Of a stretch of DNA of 64,000 nucleotides, positions 1 to 8,544 are shown in pieces. Under the pieces are notes generated by a model. That model was given only the letters and a program-made list of their open reading frames with translations, ran no database searches and was not told the DNA's origin. The translations under genes were made by a program, and so were the position numbers. The DNA comes from an uncultured Dehalococcoidia bacterium (GTDB lineage: Bacteria > Chloroflexota > Dehalococcoidia > Lucifugimonadales > UBA3495): the NCBI GenBank assembly GCA_958296225.1, contig OY282456.1, forward strand, positions 3,876,523-3,940,522, read 5' to 3'. How positions within the stretch are numbered: position 1 is the first letter of the stretch; each line of letters begins with the position of its first letter.

Positions 1-588
1 CTGTCCGACTACCGGGTCTATGGCGTCCGCCCGGGGAATCCCATACCCCTTACCGAGCTCACCGCAACCAATCCTCTCCCCGCCCACCAAATCCTGCGCG
101 ACGCCGAACCGGACATTGACGCGCCGGGAGACCTGGCCGTCGCCTTGCTGCGTACCGCAATGACAGTGGGGCCGAATGGCTGCAATCCGGCCGCCCACGA
201 GTTCTTGCAGCCCCGTTTATTCCGGGACAAGAACCGCAGCAGCTTGCCGCTCCAGTTCCTGCACGAGTACGACCTGGCCCGAGCTCTGGAAACCGTTGTT
301 ACGCAACAGCTGGCCGGGCTTTACAACCTGGCCGGCAACGGCTCGGTTTCCCTGCGGGACGTAATAACCCTGGGCCAGCCCCGCCAGCGCCGGAGCAAAC
401 GTCGGGGCAAACCCCTTGCCCAGCAACCGGAAAACCCCAACTCGCGACGGCCAGCGGGGGGCGCCGCGAAATGCCCCATGATACTCAGCGCCACCAAGTT
501 CAAGCAGGCCGGCCGCTTCGCGTTCCGGTACTCTTCCGGCCAGGCGATTCGCGCCTACTGCCATTCCGTTCTGCTGGAACCGGACTAG
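1..588 (+). CDS. NAD-dependent epimerase/dehydratase family protein (5' end outside window)
   Basis: The reading frame is open from the first base, so the N-terminal Rossmann half with the GxxGxxG motif lies upstream. The visible 195 residues look like the C-terminal half of an extended SDR sugar epimerase. There is a DYRVYG segment followed by a P-LTE segment, as found near the active site of this family. Next come an LLRTAMTVGPNG segment resembling the usual LR-x-VGP motif and a FLHEYDLARALE segment resembling the 'hvdDla.A' motif. The protein ends in a typical TKFKQAG...YSSGQAIRAY tail. It is probably involved in nucleotide-sugar or related metabolism; the substrate cannot be told. The stop codon is 5 bp before the next start, suggesting co-transcription with the nucleoside hydrolase. 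Confidence 0.75.
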   Translation: MSDYRVYGVRPGNPIPLTELTATNPLPAHQILRDAEPDIDAPGDLAVALLRTAMTVGPNGCNPAAHEFLQPRLFRDKNRSSLPLQFLHEYDLARALETVVTQQLAGLYNLAGNGSVSLRDVITLGQPRQRRSKRRGKPLAQQPENPNSRRPAGGAAKCPMILSATKFKQAGRFAFRYSSGQAIRAYCHSVLLEPD

Positions 589-593
589 GGCCG

Positions 594-1538
594 ATGGCAC
601 AACGGAATCCGGGCGCGCCCGAACCCGTCATCATTGACACGGACCCGGGAGTAGATGACGCCATCGCCATACTCATGGCGTTGTCCTCCCCTAACCTCAG
701 GGTGGTGGGCATCACCACCACCGCCGGCAACGTGCCTCTGGCCCGCGCCACCCGCAACGCCCTGGCCCTGCTGGAGTACGCCGGCCGCGCCGACATCCCG
801 GTAGGCAAGGGCGCGGCGCGGCCCATCCGCGGCCGCTATGCCTACGCCCGCCACGTGCATTCCGCATCGGGCCTCACCCGGCGGCTGCCGGAGCCGACCA
901 CGCCGGCTGCCGACACCGGCGCGGTTCCGTTCCTGGCCCAAAGGCTGCAGTCCGAACCCGGCGCCGTTACCGTCATTGCCCTCGGCCCGCTGACCAACCT
1001 GGCCCGCTTATTGAGACGGCACAAATCGGCCCTGGATGCGGCCAGGCGGATAATCGTGATGGGCGGCGCGGTAGAAACCGGAGGCAACGCCACGCCCAAT
1101 GCCGAGTTCAACTTTTACAGCGACCCCACGGCGGCCCGTATGGTTGTGGAATCGGGCATACCGATTACCCTGGTAGATTTGGCTCCGTGCCGGCAGGTGT
1201 ATCTGTCCCGCGCCGATGCCGGGCAGTTGCACAGCCCCAGCCCGGCGGGAAAGCTGGCCGCCCAACTGCTTGCCGGCTGGTTCCGTCAGGATGGGCAGCG
1301 CCAGCGATTCAATTTGTACGACCCGCTGGCCGTCATCGCAGCTAGCGACCCGGCCGCGCTGCAACTGCGGCCGGTGACCCTGGCGGTGGCTGATTCGGAG
1401 TCAACCGACGACGCCAGCGAATGGGGGCAGTGCCGCGTGACCGACGCCACGGCCGGCCCCGTATCCGTAGCCGCACCCGACGGCGTAAATGTTCCGGCGG
1501 CCTTTGCCGCAATCCGCAATCTGTTAGAGTGGCAATGA
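594..1538 (+). CDS. Nucleoside hydrolase (IUNH family)
   Basis: A 314-residue protein, the usual length for inosine-uridine-preferring nucleoside hydrolases, which split the N-glycosidic bond of ribonucleosides in the cytoplasm. The family's calcium-binding signature DTDPGVDD is at residues 15-22. Further family marks are the TTTAGNV segment, the ALGPLTNLARL segment, the MGGAVETGGNATPNAEFNFYSD stretch and a late NLYDPLAVIAASD segment. The frame is open further upstream to 471, but that would overlap the preceding gene. The ATG at 594 places the signature near the N-terminus as in relatives. It sits 5 bp after the epimerase stop, so the two are probably one transcript. Base or sugar preference is not visible. 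Confidence 0.9.
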   Translation: MAQRNPGAPEPVIIDTDPGVDDAIAILMALSSPNLRVVGITTTAGNVPLARATRNALALLEYAGRADIPVGKGAARPIRGRYAYARHVHSASGLTRRLPEPTTPAADTGAVPFLAQRLQSEPGAVTVIALGPLTNLARLLRRHKSALDAARRIIVMGGAVETGGNATPNAEFNFYSDPTAARMVVESGIPITLVDLAPCRQVYLSRADAGQLHSPSPAGKLAAQLLAGWFRQDGQRQRFNLYDPLAVIAASDPAALQLRPVTLAVADSESTDDASEWGQCRVTDATAGPVSVAAPDGVNVPAAFAAIRNLLEWQ

Positions 1539-1595
1539 TTTTCGTCATCCGGGCCATCCGGTTTATCCCGGCAAAAAACGCCAAAGGACAGTCCC

Positions 1596-3035
1596 ATGCC
1601 CGCATCCGGCAACGTGCTTATCGTAGTATTCGACGGCCTGCAGCCGTCGCAAATCACCCCGGAGTTGATGCCCAACCTGGCCCAATTCGCCCGCGCCGGC
1701 GTTACCCTGGCCAATCACCACCCGGTGTTTCCCACCGTTACCCGCGTGAACGTATCCAGCATCGTAACCGGATGCCAGCCCGGCAAGCACGGGCTGGCCG
1801 GCAACACGTTCCTCGGCCGGGATTACGACCCCCACCGCGTCATCGCCGCTATGGAACCAACCCTGCAAGCGGTCGTCGCTGCCACGGGCAAAGCGCTCCT
1901 GGCCCCCACGTTGGCGGACATCCTGGGCAGCCACGGAATGGAATACATCGCCATTGGCACCGGCACCAGCGGCAACGCCTACCTGCACAACCCCAACGCC
2001 GCCACCGCCGGCGGCGCTACCATCCACCCCGACTTTACCCTGCCGCGCGGGCTGGACGCCGAGCTGTCAGCGCGCTTCGGCAACTGGCCGGAACCGGACT
2101 TGCCCAACACGGCCCGCCTGGTTCATGCCCGCCGCATCCTCACCGAATACATCCTGCCCGAACGCAACCCCGTGGTGGCCCTGCTCTGGTCATCGGAGCC
2201 GGACAAGACCCAGCACGAGGACGGGGTCGGATTGGGCCGGGCGCCCCAGGCCCTGGCGGAAGCCGACGCGGAATTTGGCGAACTGCTCGCCTATTTAGAG
2301 CAGTCCGGGCGCGCCGGCGCTACCGACGTGTTCGTGGCGTCCGACCACGGCTATTCCACCATCGGGCAAGTGATTCGGGTTGAGCCGATGCTGCGCGCCG
2401 CCGGCTTTCCCACCATTGACCAGCCGGGCGGCGTTGCGGTCGCAGCCAACGGCGGCTCGGCGCTGTTCTACGTCCATGATTGCGAAGCCGGCGCAGCGGA
2501 ACGGCTCGTCTCCTGGCTAACGGCGCAACCGTGGTGCGGCCCGTTATTCGCATCTGAAAGAATCGGTGAACCGGCCGGCACGCTCCCGGCGTCCCTTATC
2601 GGTTGCGACGGCCCCCGGTCGCCCGACCTGGCTATGTCATTTTCATGGCACAGCGCCCCCAATTCAGCCGGCTACGCCGGCCACGCCTTTGCCACCGGCG
2701 GGGCGCCCGGCCAGGGGCAGCACGGCAGCATGAGCCGCCACGAACTGCGCAACGTGGGCATAGCCGCCGGCCCATCAATACGCAACGGAACGGTGATTGA
2801 AACGCCCACCGGCAACATTGACCTGGCCCCAACCATCCTCCACCTGCTGGAAATTGGCGGGGCCGATGGCACGATGGATGGCCGAACGCTGCAAGAAGTT
2901 CTGGCTAACGGATACTGCCACGCCCCGGAACCGTCAATCACAACCCACCAGGCCGCCGTGGGAGATTACCGGCAAGAGGTGCAGGTGAGTCAGGTAGGCA
3001 ACGCTCGCTACGCTGACTGGGGAAACCGGGTCTGA
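1596..3035 (+). CDS. Alkaline phosphatase family protein (type I phosphodiesterase/nucleotide pyrophosphatase-like)
   Basis: A 479-residue metal-dependent phosphoester hydrolase of the alkaline phosphatase superfamily. Near the N-terminus VVFDGLQP supplies the first metal-binding Asp. It is followed by a MPNLAQFARAGV segment and a FPTVTRVNVSSIVTG segment whose Thr is the expected nucleophile. Further metal ligands are expected in the SEPDKTQHED, ASDHGYSTIG and HGSMSRHELRN segments. No signal peptide is visible, so it is predicted cytoplasmic. Its place next to a nucleoside hydrolase suggests nucleotide or phosphodiester salvage; this is inference only. A strong rho-independent terminator follows at 3058. 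Confidence 0.85.
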   Translation: MPASGNVLIVVFDGLQPSQITPELMPNLAQFARAGVTLANHHPVFPTVTRVNVSSIVTGCQPGKHGLAGNTFLGRDYDPHRVIAAMEPTLQAVVAATGKALLAPTLADILGSHGMEYIAIGTGTSGNAYLHNPNAATAGGATIHPDFTLPRGLDAELSARFGNWPEPDLPNTARLVHARRILTEYILPERNPVVALLWSSEPDKTQHEDGVGLGRAPQALAEADAEFGELLAYLEQSGRAGATDVFVASDHGYSTIGQVIRVEPMLRAAGFPTIDQPGGVAVAANGGSALFYVHDCEAGAAERLVSWLTAQPWCGPLFASERIGEPAGTLPASLIGCDGPRSPDLAMSFSWHSAPNSAGYAGHAFATGGAPGQGQHGSMSRHELRNVGIAAGPSIRNGTVIETPTGNIDLAPTILHLLEIGGADGTMDGRTLQEVLANGYCHAPEPSITTHQAAVGDYRQEVQVSQVGNARYADWGNRV

Positions 3036-3057
3036 ATTATCGCGGCCGCTCTGCTTT

Positions 3058-3087
3058 CCGGCCATCTTGCGATGGCCGGGGTTTTTC
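3058..3087 (+). terminator. Rho-independent terminator after the phosphodiesterase gene
   Basis: A perfect 9-bp stem (CCGGCCATC / GATGGCCGG) with a TTGC loop is followed by GGTTTTTC. It lies 22 bp after the phosphodiesterase stop and before the oppositely oriented tRNA gene, so it should end the left-hand + strand transcript. Confidence 0.8.
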
Positions 3088-3101
3088 AATGCCCACGATA
3101 A

Positions 3102-3189
3102 TGGCGGAGGGAGTGGGATTCGAACCCACGAACCCGTTAGGGTTAACGGTTTTCAAGACCGTCGCAATCGTCCACTCTGCCATCCCTCC
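3102..3189 (-). tRNA. tRNA-Ser (anticodon UGA), CCA encoded
   Basis: On the minus strand the acceptor stem GGAGGGA pairs with TCCCTCC. The anticodon loop CTTGAAA gives UGA. A long variable arm typical of class II tRNAs is present, and the T-arm carries GGTTCGAATCC. The discriminator is G at 3105 and the terminal CCA is genomically encoded at 3102-3104. Total length is 88 nt. Confidence 0.95.
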
Positions 3190-3202
3190 GCGGGGCAACG
3201 CG

Positions 3203-3691
3203 CTAGCAATTATCGCTTGCCAGGTCGTTGCCGTTGCCGTTGACCGGTCGCAGTTGTGCGTTTTCCGCTTCCAGCTCGGCGATGCGCTGCTGCAACTGTT
3301 CAATGATGCCGGACTGGTTTGGCGAGGTATGGCCATTGCGGTCCACGATAGCAGTCAAAGCAGTGATTGCCCCGGTCAGCATCGTCATTACTTCCAGGTG
3401 ACGGCGTTCCGCCTCCGCCCGTTCCTCACGGCGCACCTGCTCCGCTTCCGCCCGTTCCTCACGGCGCACCCGCTCCGCTTCCGCCCGTTCTTCTTGACGG
3501 ACACGTTCCGTTTCTACCCGGTCCTCTTTGCGGTCCCGGCTGCGGTTTCTCTGGTCAAGGTAGTAGGTCAGCAATTGGGGCACCCCCAGCACCGCCAGCA
3601 CAACGGCAATGTACGCTGCGCCTTCAAGGTATTGTAGCGTACTGCAACAGGTTGCCGTCAATTCAGCGACGAGGTTAATTTGGGGTGGCAT
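3203..3691 (-). CDS. Small membrane-anchored coiled-coil protein, unknown function
   Basis: A 162-residue protein I do not recognise. Residues about 20-45 form a hydrophobic segment (YIAVVLAVLGVPQLLTYYL), probably a membrane anchor. A charged Arg/Glu-rich helix follows, in which a block of about 11 residues of the type RxEERAEAERV is repeated four times. The end is a leucine-zipper-like IIEQLQQRIAELEAENAQLR. The track start at 3862 is rejected because an ATG at 3691 gives a sensible N-terminus and overlaps the upstream gene by only 17 bp. The pair is probably translationally coupled. The same architecture of one hydrophobic helix plus repeated coiled coil recurs at 21926 and 43625. Confidence 0.6.
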   Translation of the reverse strand: MPPQINLVAELTATCCSTLQYLEGAAYIAVVLAVLGVPQLLTYYLDQRNRSRDRKEDRVETERVRQEERAEAERVRREERAEAEQVRREERAEAERRHLEVMTMLTGAITALTAIVDRNGHTSPNQSGIIEQLQQRIAELEAENAQLRPVNGNGNDLASDNC

Positions 3692-4001
3692 CGGCACTTG
3701 AGAAAAACTCCCGGCCCCAATCGGGGTCATCAATGCCCAGCAGCCCGTTAGTGTAAAGCCGGCAGGCTCGCAGCCACAGCACCAGGATGGCGTTGTTGAC
3801 GTACAGCTGCGGGAGTTCCCGGCCATGCGCCTTGCGAGCGTGGGCCCGGACTCCCGCTTCAAAAAAACGTTCCAGAAAAGGCGTAGGCTCGTTGTCCAGC
3901 GCGCACGCTTCCAGAATTTCCGGCGGGGCTTCGCGGCACAACATCCCCGGCGCCGACTCCGCCAGCCGGAGGTACTCGGGTTCCTGTTCCCGGGTAATCA
4001 C
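3675..4001 (-). CDS. Hypothetical protein, 108 aa
   Basis: Unrecognised. A short, soluble, probably mainly helical protein rich in Glu, Arg and Leu, with segments such as EPEYLRLAESAPG and NAILVLWLRACRLYTNGLLG. There is no signal peptide or obvious catalytic motif. It starts 6 bp after the stop of the NHL-repeat gene and overlaps the next gene by 17 bp, so the three minus-strand genes look like one transcript. Codon use matches its neighbours, and the coupling to the downstream coiled-coil gene supports it being real. Confidence 0.55.
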   Translation of the reverse strand: MITREQEPEYLRLAESAPGMLCREAPPEILEACALDNEPTPFLERFFEAGVRAHARKAHGRELPQLYVNNAILVLWLRACRLYTNGLLGIDDPDWGREFFSSADATPN

Positions 4002-4007
4002 AGCGCA

Positions 4008-5072
4008 TCACAGGTTCATCTGGGGAACCATGTAATTTGCCATCTTGTGGTAAATTTGCAGCCGGCTGCGCTGCGCGTCCAGCACCACCAGACGCCCGCG
4101 GCGGTCGTCGAAATGCACGTCCGTGGGCAGCGCAAAGCGCCACTCCGATTCGGTGGTGGCAACTTCCCGCCGCCGTTTCATATAGTCGGCGTTGGCAACC
4201 ACGGTCATATCCGCCCACTTGCTCAACTGTTGGGCGTCGCCAATCAGCGAGATGATGAAACCGCCTTCCCGGTCGAAAACGTGTACCCGGCCGGCGTGCA
4301 TCCCGTTGTCGCTCCAGTCGGCCACGTACACGTCGCCCTGGGGGTCAACCGTGACCTTGACCGGCAAATGCAGCTGGCCGCGTTTGCTGCCCGGTTCGCC
4401 AATCTGCATCAGCCAGGCGCCGTCGGCGGTGAACTTCTGCACGCGGTGGTTGCGGTGGTCAGCCACGTAAACCGAGCCGTCGTTCCGGTCAACCGTGATG
4501 CCCCACGGCGAATCGAACTCGCCGTCGCCGCTGCCCAGCGAGCCCCAGCTGGCAATCAGCTGCCCGTCGGCGGTGAACTTCCGAACCGCATGACTGCGGC
4601 CGTCGGTGCAGTAGATGTTGCCGTCGGCGTCGCCGGCGATGTTGGCCGTGCTGTGTTCCTTGCCGTCAGCGACGGGAACGGTGCTCCACCGGCGCAGGAA
4701 CGTGCCGTCCCTGTCGAACACCGATACCTGGTTCAGCCATTCGTCGGAGACGAAAATGTGGCCGTTCGGGCCCAGAACCATGCCGGAGGGCCAGATGAAC
4801 TCGCCGTCCCGGTCGCCGTACTTGCCGAACTCGCCGGTAAAGGCTTCGTCCCCGGCCTCGTCGCCCAGGTCGATGATGCTGACACGGGCGCCGTAGCCCA
4901 AGCGATTCCAGGGCACATTGGATATGCCTTCAATCCCCCGGTTCAGCACGTACACCGTGTTGCCCTCCAGCGCCATTGCCGCGGGCTGACTGAACCCCAT
5001 CCCCGACGCCGCGCCGCGCCCCACGGAATGGCTATAGTCATAAACGCGGCCCTTTGCAATTTGCGTTAGCAT
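4008..5072 (-). CDS. NHL-repeat / six-bladed beta-propeller protein
   Basis: A 354-residue protein made of NHL-type blades. Repeated units have the pattern GDGEFxxPxGItVDxxxGxVYVADxxNHRVQKFTxDG, clearest around the DSPWGITVDRNDGSVYVADHRNHRV region; at least five blades can be picked out. Such propellers are binding platforms or lyase-like enzymes. No signal peptide is visible with the chosen start. I prefer the ATG at 5072 (MLTQIAKGRVYDYSH), because the upstream extension to 5174 lacks any blade sequence and any ribosome site. It is head of a short minus-strand run with two small genes of unknown function. Confidence 0.75.
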   Translation of the reverse strand: MLTQIAKGRVYDYSHSVGRGAASGMGFSQPAAMALEGNTVYVLNRGIEGISNVPWNRLGYGARVSIIDLGDEAGDEAFTGEFGKYGDRDGEFIWPSGMVLGPNGHIFVSDEWLNQVSVFDRDGTFLRRWSTVPVADGKEHSTANIAGDADGNIYCTDGRSHAVRKFTADGQLIASWGSLGSGDGEFDSPWGITVDRNDGSVYVADHRNHRVQKFTADGAWLMQIGEPGSKRGQLHLPVKVTVDPQGDVYVADWSDNGMHAGRVHVFDREGGFIISLIGDAQQLSKWADMTVVANADYMKRRREVATTESEWRFALPTDVHFDDRRGRLVVLDAQRSRLQIYHKMANYMVPQMNL

Positions 5073-5230
5073 AATTTTTACCTGCTCACTGACTGTCGTG
5101 TCTTGCGTCAGGGCAATCGCATTTTCCGTAATGCGACTGCCTGATAATGACGGGGCCAGCAGATTCATACCCACTGGCCCCGGCCGGTCTTACCAACCGG
5201 CGCGTCCCGGCAAGCGGAACCCGTCTCTGA

Positions 5231-6358
5231 CTAGACGAAGGCCAACTTCTCGAAGTTCCCGCCCACGATGGGGTTGGCGTCCAGGCTCATCCAGTCTTCC
5301 AGGATAGTGGAGTACACGCTCCGGAAATCGGTGTTGGGAACCAGGTCGCCCTGTTCCAGGTCTTCCGGCTTGGAGGACGGGTACTCGCCGTATTCACCGC
5401 CCTTGATGGAATCGCCCATCAGGAACACCAGGCCGGCGGCGCCGTGGTCGGTGCCGCTGCCGTTGTCGTGGACGCGGCGGCCAAATTCAGAGAACATCAT
5501 CAGGATGATGTTGTCGCTGGCGTCGTTTTCCCGCAGGTCATCGAAGAAGCTCGACACCGCCGCTGACACATCCCGCCACAGGCCGTCGTGCATTCCAACC
5601 TGGTTGGAGTGGCTGTCAAAGCTCCCGTGGTCGCAGTACAGCACCCGGGTGCCCAAGTTGGCCTGATGCACCTGGGAAATGCCCTTCAGCTTGCGGGCGA
5701 TGGGGGTGTCGGGATATTCAACGCTGCTGCTGTACCGGTCCGGCGCCACCTTCAGGATGTCGGCGGCCTTGAGGCCGTCCAGTCCGGTCTGGCCCAGGTA
5801 ATCCATCACGAACCCGCTGCCGATGGTGGGCGAGTACAGGCGCGTGAAGCGGTCGATAATCTTGCCCCGCTGCATCTCTTCCTGAATGCTGGTGAGCATC
5901 CCGAAGTTGTCCAGGTCATCGACGCAGGCGACGGGGACGCCGGGCAGGGCCAGCGCGCGCGGCAGGCTCGGCCCGAAGCTGACGGCGGTGACTACGTTGT
6001 CCTTATTGGGGTCGATGTCGCGGGTGGCCCGGCCCAGCCAGCCCTCGGTGCCCAGCTTGTCCGGCTCGCAGGTGTGCCAGATGTCCATACTGCGGAAGTG
6101 GCTGCGCGGGCTGTTGGCGTAACCGACGCCGTGGATAATGGCCATATCGCCGGCGTCCCAGAACCGCCGCAGGGGCCCGACTTCGGGATGGAACCCGATG
6201 CGGTCGTTCAGTTTGATGATGCGTTCGTCGGGCACGCCCACCACGGGCCGCTTCTCCCGGTACAGGGGTTCGGCGTGGGGGATGACCGTGTTCATATAGT
6301 CGTTGCCGCCGGTCAGCTGCAACACCACCAGAACGGGGTCTTTCCTGGTTGCAGTCAT
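5231..6358 (-). CDS. DUF1501 domain-containing protein
   Basis: A 375-residue member of the DUF1501 family (alkaline-phosphatase/sulfatase-like fold). Family marks are the N-terminal VVLQLTGGNDYMNTVIP, the segment IHGVGYANSPRSHFRSMDIWHT, and the C-terminal MMFSEFGRRVHDNGSGTDHG stretch. Many relatives carry a twin-arginine signal; this one starts directly with the domain, so export is not evident. It lies 84 bp downstream of the DUF1800 gene on the same strand. DUF1800-DUF1501 pairs are a common conserved gene couple of unknown biochemical role, and this is a standard example. Confidence 0.9.
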   Translation of the reverse strand: MTATRKDPVLVVLQLTGGNDYMNTVIPHAEPLYREKRPVVGVPDERIIKLNDRIGFHPEVGPLRRFWDAGDMAIIHGVGYANSPRSHFRSMDIWHTCEPDKLGTEGWLGRATRDIDPNKDNVVTAVSFGPSLPRALALPGVPVACVDDLDNFGMLTSIQEEMQRGKIIDRFTRLYSPTIGSGFVMDYLGQTGLDGLKAADILKVAPDRYSSSVEYPDTPIARKLKGISQVHQANLGTRVLYCDHGSFDSHSNQVGMHDGLWRDVSAAVSSFFDDLRENDASDNIILMMFSEFGRRVHDNGSGTDHGAAGLVFLMGDSIKGGEYGEYPSSKPEDLEQGDLVPNTDFRSVYSTILEDWMSLDANPIVGGNFEKLAFV

Positions 6359-6442
6359 TTTATTGCTCCTGTCAATCCGTGTTTCACTGCGAGGCCGTGG
6401 CTGTGGCGATGCCAGTGGGACGGCATCGCCGCAACAACCGCG

Positions 6443-7846
6443 TCAGGCATATTGGTAGTCGCGCAGCGAAACAATCAGCTGCAGCATCTCGGAGATACGC
6501 TCCTCAGAGGATTTCAGGTCGGTATCGGTGGCCCAGGAAAGGCTGCCTCCCAGCTGAGCGTGGGATACCAGTTCGTCGCGGGTGGCGTCGTCCACTTCCA
6601 GCGGCCCCATCAGGTCCAGGCAGTTGTCCACCATGTCCGCTGCAGTGAGGTCGCCCTGGGCCTGCATCCGCCCAATCATCGACCGGATGCCGGGGCGGCT
6701 GACGTCGCTGACCATATCGGCGGTAAAGTTGATGCGGCGCATCAGCGAGCCGCTGTTAATCCACTCCACGCCGGTATGCCAGCCCTCCACGCTGGGCGGG
6801 TTCAGCAGGTCCTGGCCCATATAGGTGGGCTGCCGGGCCATTTCGCCCAGACCGGGAGCGGGGAACTCGAAGCCGCCCACCAGCCGCAGCGTGCCTACCA
6901 CCACTTCAGCGGGACTCTTCAACCGGGCGTAGCGGGCGTTCTTGAAGAAATCGCTGTTGAACAGCACCCGCAGCACTGCCTTGAGGTCGCAGCCCGAAGC
7001 CACGAAGGTGTCGGCCAGCAACTCGATGGCGTCTTCGTCCTTGGGCGGGATTACCTGCCAGGCGGGAACCTGCGCCTCGTCGGCCACGAAGAAGTTGTAC
7101 AGGTGGCGGGCGATGAAGGTGGCCGTGGCGGGGTGCTCGCAAATGATGTCGATGATGTCCTCGCCGTTGAAGTTGCCCGTCTCGCCGAGGAAGGTCTTTT
7201 CCCCGTCGTCGTGGTCTTCCGGCAGGTAGGTGAAATTCCAGTCGTGGCGGCCGATGGGGCCGCGGGGCAGCTTCGGCTCAAAAGTCCAGCCGGTGAAGGC
7301 CCGGGACGCCTCGCGCACGTCAACCTCGGTGTAGGTGCCGACGCCCATGCTGAACAGTTCCAGCAGTTCCCGGCCCCAGTTCTCGTTCACGGCGTCGGCG
7401 TGGTTCTCGAAGTTGTCCAGCCAGTAAATCATCGCCGGGTTCCTGGCGATTTCCAGCAGCAGATCCTTGTAGTTGCCCATGCCCTGCTCGCGGAACAAAG
7501 CCACCATCCGGGTAATCTCGTCGTAGTGGTCAACTTTGGAGACCCCGGTAGCGAACACCTGGTGCCAGAAGACCGTCATCTTCTCTTCCAGGGGCCGCTT
7601 GGTGTTGGTCATAAAGTACAGCCACTCGGCCGAACCCATGCCCTGAATGGTGCCCGGACGCCAGGTCCAGGGTTGGTAGCGAATCAGCTCGTAACGGTCG
7701 ATGGCCGGTTGACTTTCGGGGTTGAGCAGCTCCTCAACGGTAGCCTCGTACCCTTTGGCGGCGCGGGCTTCCAGCTCTTCGCGGGTAGCCCCAAAACCGG
7801 CACGACGCATCAGATGGGCCATCAAGGCGATGTCCTGAGATGCCAT
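6443..7846 (-). CDS. DUF1800 domain-containing protein
   Basis: A 467-residue protein covering a full DUF1800 domain. Characteristic segments are the N-terminal LMRRAGFGATREELEARAA, KMTVFWHQVFATG in the middle, and ENWGRELLELFSMGVGTYTE followed by DVREASRAFTGW. The C-terminal third carries the expected NPPSVEGWHTG segment. There is no signal peptide. It is transcribed just ahead of its usual partner DUF1501. The biochemical role of the pair is not established. The start ATG is preceded by an AGGAGGCAACAGG-type ribosome site. Confidence 0.9.
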   Translation of the reverse strand: MASQDIALMAHLMRRAGFGATREELEARAAKGYEATVEELLNPESQPAIDRYELIRYQPWTWRPGTIQGMGSAEWLYFMTNTKRPLEEKMTVFWHQVFATGVSKVDHYDEITRMVALFREQGMGNYKDLLLEIARNPAMIYWLDNFENHADAVNENWGRELLELFSMGVGTYTEVDVREASRAFTGWTFEPKLPRGPIGRHDWNFTYLPEDHDDGEKTFLGETGNFNGEDIIDIICEHPATATFIARHLYNFFVADEAQVPAWQVIPPKDEDAIELLADTFVASGCDLKAVLRVLFNSDFFKNARYARLKSPAEVVVGTLRLVGGFEFPAPGLGEMARQPTYMGQDLLNPPSVEGWHTGVEWINSGSLMRRINFTADMVSDVSRPGIRSMIGRMQAQGDLTAADMVDNCLDLMGPLEVDDATRDELVSHAQLGGSLSWATDTDLKSSEERISEMLQLIVSLRDYQYA

Positions 7847-8013
7847 CCTGTTGCCTCCTGTAGCAGTTTCACAGTATTAGCCGACATTATCTGCTATGCT
7901 TGATACAACTGTCAACGACGCGCGGCGCAGCGGGCCCCGGCGATTGCCAGCCCCGCTATCGTCTTTATCCTCATTCCGGTTTATCGTCATTCCGGCGCAA
8001 GCGATTAAATCCC

Positions 8014-8466
8014 GTGTATCCCGGTAAAGAAACACCGACGCCTTCCTTGGGCCGGCTGCTCCTGCTGGCGGCGGCGCTGTTCTCCCTGGCCCTGCCCGTG
8101 GTGGGGCCGCTGGACGACCACCACTTTGCCGAACGCACGCACACCCACGAGCATATTTACCTTGAAGGGCGGCCCGTCCCCCACCAGCACGCTTACGGCG
8201 CCGGCTTGCGACACCCGCACGCCCCAAGGGGCATTGCCCCCGCTGCCAACTACCGGCTGGACAATGACGCGGTAGCCCTGCTGACTTCCGCCACGGCGAG
8301 CCTGATGCTGGCCGTCCTGTCGGCCCCGTACCATGCGGCGCCGGACATTCTCCGGCCCCCGGCGCCGCGGGCGAAAAACGCCAATCCGCTGGCCCGGTTC
8401 GTAACCCCGGCGCGCCGGCCGGACGCGGCGCGCATACCGCCGCCGCAACCGCCGCCGGTGGGGTAA
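8014..8466 (+). CDS. Histidine-rich membrane protein, unknown (possible metal handling)
   Basis: About 150 residues with a GTG start proposed at 8014; a TTG at 7900 is the alternative. The earlier part (7960-8010) is built of TCATTCCGG repeat remnants and looks non-coding. Residues about 12-30 form a transmembrane or signal helix (LLLLAAALFSLALPVVGPL). A dense His cluster follows (HHFAERTHTHEH, PHQHAYGAGLRHPHAP), then a second hydrophobic stretch and a proline-rich tail. There is no recognised family. The gene sits 78 bp upstream of another His-rich exported protein in the same direction, so a shared role in metal binding is plausible but not shown. Confidence 0.5.
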   Translation: MYPGKETPTPSLGRLLLLAAALFSLALPVVGPLDDHHFAERTHTHEHIYLEGRPVPHQHAYGAGLRHPHAPRGIAPAANYRLDNDAVALLTSATASLMLAVLSAPYHAAPDILRPPAPRAKNANPLARFVTPARRPDAARIPPPQPPPVG

Positions 8467-8544
8467 ATCCTCTGCAAATCCGGCTCATCCCCACCCGCCG
8501 CGTTGGTGCGGGGGTGGACAACTTCGGCACGGAGGATTTTCGTG

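Noticed and set aside
471-593. Earlier start for the nucleoside hydrolase
   Set aside because: It would overlap the epimerase gene by about 120 bp and add residues not found in the family; ATG 594 fits the signature position.
5588-7903. 771-codon plus-strand frame opposite DUF1501 and DUF1800
   Set aside because: A shadow frame caused by high GC; the minus strand carries two full, well conserved domains.
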